DNA of 64,000 bases, from assembly GCF_001905385.1 (NCBI RefSeq), contig NZ_LIPF01000015.1, positions 49,622-113,621 of the forward strand. The letters are read 5' to 3'. The DNA comes from Streptomyces sp. CB02414 (GTDB taxonomy: Bacteria; Actinomycetota; Actinomycetes; Streptomycetales; Streptomycetaceae). Position 1 is the stretch's first letter. Each line of letters starts with the position of its first letter. Positions 59,501 to 64,000 of this stretch are shown here, in pieces. The notes under the pieces were generated by a model. The model saw only the letters and a list, made by a program, of their open reading frames with translations. It had not been told where the DNA came from and made no database searches. The translations under genes were made by a program, and so were the position numbers.

Positions 59501-61154
59501 CCTCGCGGACGCCGTCGGCGAACTCCGGGCGGCCCTCGCCGCCGCTGTCCCAGTCGATCAGCCCGCCCATGAGGATCTCGGCGAGGTGGTCGGGCCCGGT
59601 CTCCGGCATGGTGCGGCGCCGCAGCTGCTCCACGAGATCGAAGTCGAAGGGCACGGCTGCCAGTTGGGTGGCGAGCCGGCGTGCGGCCGGAGTGGCGAGG
59701 GTGAAGAAGCGGCGCACGGCGGCGGTGGCGGCGCGCGGCAGCCGGGGCGCGCGCAGGCCTGGCGCGGGCGCGCCTTTGGCGAGCGCGCCGGCGAGCACGA
59801 CGGGCAGGGACCGGCGTACGCCCCGCTCGCCGGTGACGAGGTCGGCCCAGGTGCCGAGCGAGCCGGGTTTGAGGGAGAGCACGGGCACCGGCAGTGAGCC
59901 GTCGCCGGCCTCGGGCAGGGGCCGCAGCGGGTCGGGGCCGCCGGGCGGCGCCCAGTGGCCGAGGCCTTCGTTGGGGGCGCCGAACCCGCCCGCCTCCAGG
60001 ACCGCCTGGTACGGGTAGAGGGAGGTGCGGTGTCGCAGGTGGGGCGGCAGCAGGTGGACGAGGGCCGTGGGACCGGCGTGGCCGAGACGGCCGAGCAGGT
60101 CGTCGGCGGCCTGGGCGGCCCAGCCGTGGGCGAGCCCGTCGGTGACGACGAGGAAGACCCGGCCGCCCCGGCCGTCGAGGAGTTCGGCGGGGTCTGCGGG
60201 GGCGCGGTCGTCGGGGCGGCGCAGGGTTGCGGTGCCGGTGCGCGGCAGGTGCACGCGGACGGCGCGGACGCCGCGGAAGGCGCCGCTGTGTTCGGCGGCC
60301 TCGGTGAGGCGGGCGCAGGTCTCCTGCCAGATGCGCATGGTCGGGGCGTCGTCGACGAGCAGCACCAGGTCGAAGGCGGTGGCCCGGGCGGGCCGCAGGA
60401 AGGGCAGCCAGAGGCCGTCGGACACGCCCTGCTCGGCGGTGGCCTCCTCGTCGAGCTCCAGGGTGTGCCGGGAGGGGATGCGCCGGGCCAGCCGGTGCAG
60501 GGCGCGGGCGAGCAGCGCGGTGGTGCGGCCGGGACCCGGCTGGGGGCGTTCCTCGACGGGCAGCAGCGGGCGCCCGATGTGCAGCGTGAAGGTGCCGTCC
60601 GTGTCGGGTAACAGCCGTCGTCGCGTGCCCTGTTGGGAGGGTGCGGCATCCCGGGGGCCGGGGCCCTCGTGGAGACCGGGCGGCGGCGCGGGGTCGGCGG
60701 GGGTGCCGGGGGTGGTCGGCCGCGGGGCCGTTCCGGGGGCGGTGGAGTCGGCGGTGCCGGCGCCGCCGTCGGTCGCGGACGGATCGGGCGGACTCTCGTC
60801 CTCCGCTCCGGTTCCGGACTCGGTTTCCGCCCGCGGGGGACGCGGGTGCGCGCGGGCGGGTGCGGGCTCGGACTCCGGTTCCGGACGGCCGCCGTCCGGG
60901 CCGCCGTGCCGGTTCCAGTAGGCGGCGAGCCAGACCGCCTCGGCGACCTCCCGCCAGTGCGCGTCGGACGGTTCACTCCCGTCCTGGTACGGCTGGTCGC
61001 GGGCGGACGCCTGCCGGGCCGGGGCAGCGCCGGGCGCCGCTCCGTACCCGTTCGCGCCTTCGACGGACTCGGGGAACGCCGACGGAGGCGACGTCCCTGA
61101 TACGGGATCACCGTCGCCCGGTCCGGATGCGCGCTCCCTGGGAAAGCCGGTCAT
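56535..61154 (-). CDS. FxsT-like SAV_2336/NB-ARC/TPR giant protein
   Basis: A 1539-residue protein. After a disordered Pro/Glu-rich N-terminus (about 1-170), residues about 230-620 match SAV_2336-related proteins (FDLVLLVDDAPTMRIWQETCARLTEAAEHS, FLVVTDGLAHGWAAQAADDLLGRL). An NB-ARC domain follows at about 720-1080: FVGRQGLLTAVEEQL, HGLGGVGKSQLALEYIYTHQ (P-loop, about 750), WLLVFDNAEDVEAVRQYF-like Walker B, GLPLA-like DLPLAVEQAGAW. The last ~450 residues are tetratricopeptide repeats. Such proteins are named FxsT in FxSxx-COOH systems. Its ATG directly follows the MoxR stop. It likely senses a signal through TPRs and oligomerises to activate effectors. Confidence 0.87.
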   Translation of the reverse strand: MTGFPRERASGPGDGDPVSGTSPPSAFPESVEGANGYGAAPGAAPARQASARDQPYQDGSEPSDAHWREVAEAVWLAAYWNRHGGPDGGRPEPESEPAPARAHPRPPRAETESGTGAEDESPPDPSATDGGAGTADSTAPGTAPRPTTPGTPADPAPPPGLHEGPGPRDAAPSQQGTRRRLLPDTDGTFTLHIGRPLLPVEERPQPGPGRTTALLARALHRLARRIPSRHTLELDEEATAEQGVSDGLWLPFLRPARATAFDLVLLVDDAPTMRIWQETCARLTEAAEHSGAFRGVRAVRVHLPRTGTATLRRPDDRAPADPAELLDGRGGRVFLVVTDGLAHGWAAQAADDLLGRLGHAGPTALVHLLPPHLRHRTSLYPYQAVLEAGGFGAPNEGLGHWAPPGGPDPLRPLPEAGDGSLPVPVLSLKPGSLGTWADLVTGERGVRRSLPVVLAGALAKGAPAPGLRAPRLPRAATAAVRRFFTLATPAARRLATQLAAVPFDFDLVEQLRRRTMPETGPDHLAEILMGGLIDWDSGGEGRPEFADGVREALLATTTRSQLARTVSMVGELPAAGTRGVALRAALHDPAGAALPDPAERGWARSELAVMRALSGPYSDRARRIEPRLSGRPPSGAAERVGTGLPPGTPTEVNPAGGGGSSGGRAGRDPASNNADEPGDPVPPLVTDATPPEAPEAEQLMQSTTTATPAMLVNVPLRNTSFVGRQGLLTAVEEQLGAQDTAAVLPHALHGLGGVGKSQLALEYIYTHQHDYRVICWIPAERESLILAALGNLAAQLGVAPSSQDRVGAPAANTAVPAVLEALRNGTPFNDWLLVFDNAEDVEAVRQYFPTNGPGKVIVTSRNRAWERVATPLPVNVFDRSESIELLQKRSPDLSTEDADRLAEALGDLPLAVEQAGAWRAVTGMLVDEYLDLLAQRSPEILELDPAPDYPVSVAAAWDLSLERIQQNNPGARQLLDICASMAPEPIPRSILRGSRGVSITPEVDPLLRQSIRLNRAVRDLSQFSLIRVDPRADTLQMHRLLQTVLLAKLGEEERERMRGAAHQLLSAAKPGPYGSSLEWPAYQALLPHVLASQAVSSSDTWVRDLVADTVWFLYYWGDHEGAADFAREAWNRWLAASGEEDIHVVRMTKSFSFLLRQTGQVPESIPLIEKALETSRRLEVEPEELIDSLCEMADARRYQGRLEEGRSVSREATELARSLFGTDDPATLRATHSWGVDLRLVGEFREALPLDQENARLRDLLFGPASFFTLNTLNGLAIDMREGGDYPGARDFQEDVYQRARTAFGDEHPLTLRIARNLAVCRRRDGAVDKAAKLTEETLRRFVNRYGSDHFDSLATATNLSVDRRLAGDLDSSRQLAEDTVRRYEQRLGANHLCTLLTRANLAATLRSLGALDSAQEEEDDAARRLAETVGERHITTLTTAIGQASTAYARLDFDRAREIDEANLPLLAEVAGEDHPLTLACTANLALDLRGLGRGAEADELERRAVEGFTEKVRADHPWLTAARRRRRIECDMAPMPL

Positions 61155-62252
61155 TCAGCGGCCCTTCGCGAGGTCGCGGAGCAGCATTTCCACGAGCTTA
61201 CGCCCGTCACCGGCCGCCTGGAAACCACCCGCGGTAGTCATCTGGACAGCGTTGAGTAGCTGATCCAGGGAGTGGGTGCCGCCGGAGCGGATCCGTCGTA
61301 CGAATTCGCCCACCAGGTCCTCGGTGCCCTCGGGCCGCACGCCCAAGTGCCCCTCCACCAGGGCGAGCAGCTGCTCGTGGTCGGGGGTGCGCAGCTCCAG
61401 GGGCAGGCAGCGGCGGCGGAAGGCCGCGGGGAACTCGCGTTCTCCGTTGCTGGTGATCACCACGACCGGGAACTCCCGGCACTCGACGCGCCCGTCCCGC
61501 ACCAGCGCCTGGCCCGCGGGATCGCTGGTGTGCACGCGCGCGGTCTCCGCGGCGTCGCGCACCAGCTCCGGGACCTCATAACTTCCGTTCTCCAGTACGT
61601 GCAGCAGGTCGTTCGGCAGGTCGATGTCGCTCTTGTCGAGTTCGTCGACGAGGAGCACCCGGGGACGATCGTAGGGCAGCAGGGCGGTGCCCAGTGGGCC
61701 GAGGGTGATGAAGTCCCCCAGTACGGGCGGGAGTTGGCGTTCCGATGATACGACCGCCGGGTTGACGCCGTCCGGTTCGTCCGCCGCGGCGGCCGCGACC
61801 TCAGGGGTGACCGTGCCGCGCAAGCCCGCCTGCCAGGCCGCGATGGCCTGCGCGCGGCCCATCGCGTCGTGGACGTAGAGCCCGTCCCGCAGGGTGGTGC
61901 GGCTGACGATGTTCCACTCCAGGACCCGGCCGAGGCCCAGTTCCCTGGAGATCACGTAGGCCAGTGTGGACTTGCCGATGCCGGGCGGGCCGGTGATCAG
62001 CAGTGGCCTGCGCAGCAGCAGTGCGGCGTTGACGGTGTCGATCTCCTCGGGGCCGAGCTGCGGGGTCACCTCGCCGGGGCCCAGCCTGCGCACCGCCGCC
62101 TCCGGCTCGTCCGGCGGGGCGGGCTGGGCCGGTGTGCCGAGGAACCGTCGCCAGGGCGGCGCCTGGGGCAGCGGGGGCGCGACGGCCGGCGGCCGGCCGG
62201 TGCCGTGGAACACGCGCCAGCCGTTCGGGGACGTCTGCTCCTGCGTGCTCAT
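61155..62252 (-). CDS. MoxR-type AAA+ ATPase
   Basis: A 365-residue MoxR-family ATPase: RPLLITGPPGIGKSTLAYVISRELGLG (Walker A, about 85-110), RVLLVDELDKSDIDLPNDLLHVLENGSYEVPEL (Walker B), PVVVITSNGEREFPAAFRRRCLPLEL (sensor/arginine finger), and an MPDFxx-type C-terminal lid region. ATG overlaps the previous stop (ATGA), and its own stop abuts the next ATG. With the EAD/VMAP-C protein and the NB-ARC protein it matches the MoxR part of vWA-MoxR-associated conflict systems. Confidence 0.92.
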   Translation of the reverse strand: MSTQEQTSPNGWRVFHGTGRPPAVAPPLPQAPPWRRFLGTPAQPAPPDEPEAAVRRLGPGEVTPQLGPEEIDTVNAALLLRRPLLITGPPGIGKSTLAYVISRELGLGRVLEWNIVSRTTLRDGLYVHDAMGRAQAIAAWQAGLRGTVTPEVAAAAADEPDGVNPAVVSSERQLPPVLGDFITLGPLGTALLPYDRPRVLLVDELDKSDIDLPNDLLHVLENGSYEVPELVRDAAETARVHTSDPAGQALVRDGRVECREFPVVVITSNGEREFPAAFRRRCLPLELRTPDHEQLLALVEGHLGVRPEGTEDLVGEFVRRIRSGGTHSLDQLLNAVQMTTAGGFQAAGDGRKLVEMLLRDLAKGR

Positions 62253-63796
62253 GCCGGTGCCTCCTCGTCGGCGAGATCGCCGGGTTCGATGGTGTGCATG
62301 TCGACGATTCGGGTGGGATCATCCCAGAAGAACCCGATGTGCCGCCCCAGGAGTCTGCCCGGGCCCTGCTGGTTGAGTTCGGCGCTCCGCCGCAGCCGGT
62401 GGATGGCGACCGGGATCTGTCCGGGCGTCGGCACCGACGCGAAGACGGCCGTCACCACTTCGCGCCGCTCCTCGGGAAAGGCCCCTCTGCGGTCCCACAC
62501 CGCCAGTCCGATGCCCTCCGCTATGGCGGCCTTGAGCGCCTCCATGGCGGAGAGGCCGGCCGGGGCGTCCAGCACCACGGCGGTATGCCTGGTGTCCCCC
62601 GCGAGCGTCGCCTGCCACGCGTCGAGCCGCCGCGCGTCCGGCTTGGTCCAGCCGTGCACGCCGACCCCGTGCTGCCGCAGCGCCTGCCAGCGCTCCTGCC
62701 ACTGGTGCCGGACCAGCGCGTCGTCGGTGCGCATCCGCTCCAGACTCCGTAGGTGCACGCCGTACTTCAGCCCGAGCGGCAACGGCCGCCCGTCGCCGAT
62801 CCGGTACGTCAGACTCGCCACATCGTGGTTGAGGAGGTCGTACGGAAGGACGAACTCCACGTACGCCGGCGGCCGGCCCTGTCCACCGCCACCGGCCTCC
62901 TGCGGCCCGCCCCAGAGCCGGGCGCCCTGCCGCAGCGCGTCGTCCACGGCCGGGCCGAGGTCCTCCAGGGTGGTCACCGCGGGCGCTCCGGGCTGCGGGT
63001 CCCAGTGACCCGGCGCGGTGTTGAGCCAGGGCCGCACGACGACGTCGTCGGTACCGTCGCGGGCCGGCTCGACGGCGACGATCAGGCAGCGGGGGACGTC
63101 CGGGTCCCGCACCGTCCGCGCGCGTGCCTCCCGGCGCCGTTTCAGCTCGGGGGCCAGTCCGGCCCGCCCGGCCCACTCGTCGACCCAGCCGCGCAGCGCG
63201 GCACGGTGGCCGTGGGCGGCGGCGAGGGGGACCGCCCGGTCGAGGAGGAGGACGGCGGGCGGCAGGCCGTCCGGCTGGGCGTTCCAGGCCAGTACGTGGA
63301 GGAAGAGCTGGTCGGGCAGGAGGCCGGTGGGCAGGTCGAGGCCGCTCAGTTCCTCGACGAGGTCGTCGCGCAGCGTTCCGGCGGGCAGTTCGCCCCCGGC
63401 GAGTACGGCGCGCGCCGCGCTCTCGTCGTCACGGCCGAGCGGACCCGGCGGTGCCTGAGGCGCGGAGGCCGGTTCGGCGGTGACCAGCCGGAGCACCTCG
63501 TCGCCGGCGGGGCCCCCTTCGAGGATGCGCACCACGTCGGCGAGTACGCGCTCGCCGCCCGTCACGTTCAGGGCGGCGCGGACCAGGACGACCACGTCCT
63601 CACGCTGCTTGACGCCGCGCAGGTCGACGGCACGCCCCAGCTGTCCTTCGAGCAGCGAGGCGAAATAGACGCGCCCCTGGGCGTCCTCCGTGCAGCCGAA
63701 TCCGCACAGGACCTCGGTCAGCTCCAGCAGCAGTGCCAGTCCCCGCGCCTGTCCGGAGTCGTCCTCGGCTCCGCCGAATCCCGCGCCTGTCTCCAC
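62249..63796 (-). CDS. EAD plus VMAP-C domain protein
   Basis: A 515-residue protein. Residues about 20-95 (ARGLALLLELTEVLCGFGCTEDAQGRVYFASLLEGQLG, KQREDVVVLVRAALNVTGG) look like an effector-associated domain of the same general type as the caspase tail. The C-terminal half (CLIVAVEPARDGTDDVVVRPW, YVEFVLPYDLLNHDVASLTYRI, PLGLKYGVHLRSLERM) matches the VMAP C-terminal domain. GTG start at 63796 with GGGGGA 6-7 nt upstream; heads the three-gene operon with MoxR and the NB-ARC protein. Probable adaptor that links effector and NTPase. Confidence 0.82.
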   Translation of the reverse strand: METGAGFGGAEDDSGQARGLALLLELTEVLCGFGCTEDAQGRVYFASLLEGQLGRAVDLRGVKQREDVVVLVRAALNVTGGERVLADVVRILEGGPAGDEVLRLVTAEPASAPQAPPGPLGRDDESAARAVLAGGELPAGTLRDDLVEELSGLDLPTGLLPDQLFLHVLAWNAQPDGLPPAVLLLDRAVPLAAAHGHRAALRGWVDEWAGRAGLAPELKRRREARARTVRDPDVPRCLIVAVEPARDGTDDVVVRPWLNTAPGHWDPQPGAPAVTTLEDLGPAVDDALRQGARLWGGPQEAGGGGQGRPPAYVEFVLPYDLLNHDVASLTYRIGDGRPLPLGLKYGVHLRSLERMRTDDALVRHQWQERWQALRQHGVGVHGWTKPDARRLDAWQATLAGDTRHTAVVLDAPAGLSAMEALKAAIAEGIGLAVWDRRGAFPEERREVVTAVFASVPTPGQIPVAIHRLRRSAELNQQGPGRLLGRHIGFFWDDPTRIVDMHTIEPGDLADEEAPA

Positions 63797-64000
63797 CGAC
63801 TGTCCCCCATGAGTCGGTACGTTGCCTGACCGACCTGCGAAGTTAGCACGGCAACTGACGGTTCACCAGGGACTCTTGAGGTCCCGGGGCACAGCGTCCG
63901 GCCGAGGTGCCCCCTGAGAGGCAACTCGGCCGAAAACAGGTGCTAGATGTGCTGTCCCGCGACGTTGGTGACACGCCTGCTGGGTGCTTGAACAGGTGAG
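63797..64000. other. Upstream region of the VMAP operon, no gene seen
   Basis: The last 204 bases hold the promoter side of the VMAP-C operon and no supported coding frame; a 16-codon frame from 63951 has no features. I see no convincing promoter elements. Confidence 0.4.

Noticed and set aside
63951..64000. Start of a rightward gene at the end of the window
   Set aside because: The frame from GTG 63951 closes after 16 codons and shows no homology.

Overview
This is chromosome from a high-GC actinobacterium, almost certainly a Streptomyces. Codons are strongly biased to G/C in the third position, GTG and TTG starts are common, and 4-bp stop/start overlaps recur. It carries families typical of streptomycetes: an XRE-DUF5753/DUF397/HATPase triad, DUF5999, DUF6299, a DUF2637-like membrane protein, and FxsA/FxsT-type conflict genes. 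No rRNA, tRNA or CRISPR array was recognised.

Layout. (1) 0-2 kb: the end of an unrecognised gene, then a DUF397/XRE pair divergent from an anti-sigma-like ATPase. (2) 2.1-7.5 kb: a four-gene operon that looks like a private Hsp70 machine, made of a helical-repeat protein, a 108-residue protein, a GrpE-like exchange factor and a DnaK-like protein with a cluster of zinc ribbons inserted between its two domains. (3) 7.6-24.4 kb: a defence island. One operon runs leftward: a four-region sigma-70 factor, drmA, drmB and an SF1 helicase, with an EcsC-like gene beyond. It is divergent from mcrB-mcrC and a UvrD-type helicase with a RelE-like N-terminus. A convergent HTH-N6-adenine methylase and a frameshifted DUF6119/TIGR04141 remnant close the island. 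(4) 25-29 kb: a small VOC-ArsR-SRPBCC operon with two well-defined operators, a membrane protein, two acyl-CoA gene remnants abutting head to head, and a TetR gene. (5) 29.3-33.3 kb: a TauD-type dioxygenase, an MFS carrier and an aldehyde dehydrogenase. (6) 33.5-35.9 kb: small lineage-specific genes and a 227-bp MITE-like element. (7) 35.9-45.2 kb: a probable aerobic CoA-dependent 2-aminobenzoate (anthranilate) catabolic cluster, with CoA ligase, PaaX-type regulator, fused flavin monooxygenase/OYE reductase, enoyl-CoA hydratase, acyl-CoA dehydrogenase, RidA-type deaminase and alpha/beta hydrolase. Two of its promoters share one operator. A sulfotransferase gene lies within it. (8) 45.4-49.7 kb: a second anti-sigma-like ATPase, an APC permease, and arginine deiminase plus ornithine carbamoyltransferase. 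(9) 49.7-63.8 kb: a conflict-system region with an HExxH peptide-modification protein carrying a long repeat-derived linker, an FxsA-like short peptide without the FxSxx tail, a caspase with an effector-associated domain, a lipase-like hydrolase, a CPA2 antiporter, and a coupled operon of an EAD/VMAP-C protein, a MoxR AAA ATPase and a giant SAV_2336/NB-ARC/TPR protein.

Most interesting points: a sigma factor embedded as first gene of a drmAB operon that lacks drmC and an adjacent methylase; the zinc-ribbon Hsp70/GrpE set; the composite drmAB/McrBC/helicase/methylase island; the FxsA-like/HExxH/caspase/NB-ARC region; and the shared operator of the aminobenzoate cluster. Function calls rest on motifs and domain order read by eye; no database search was run.
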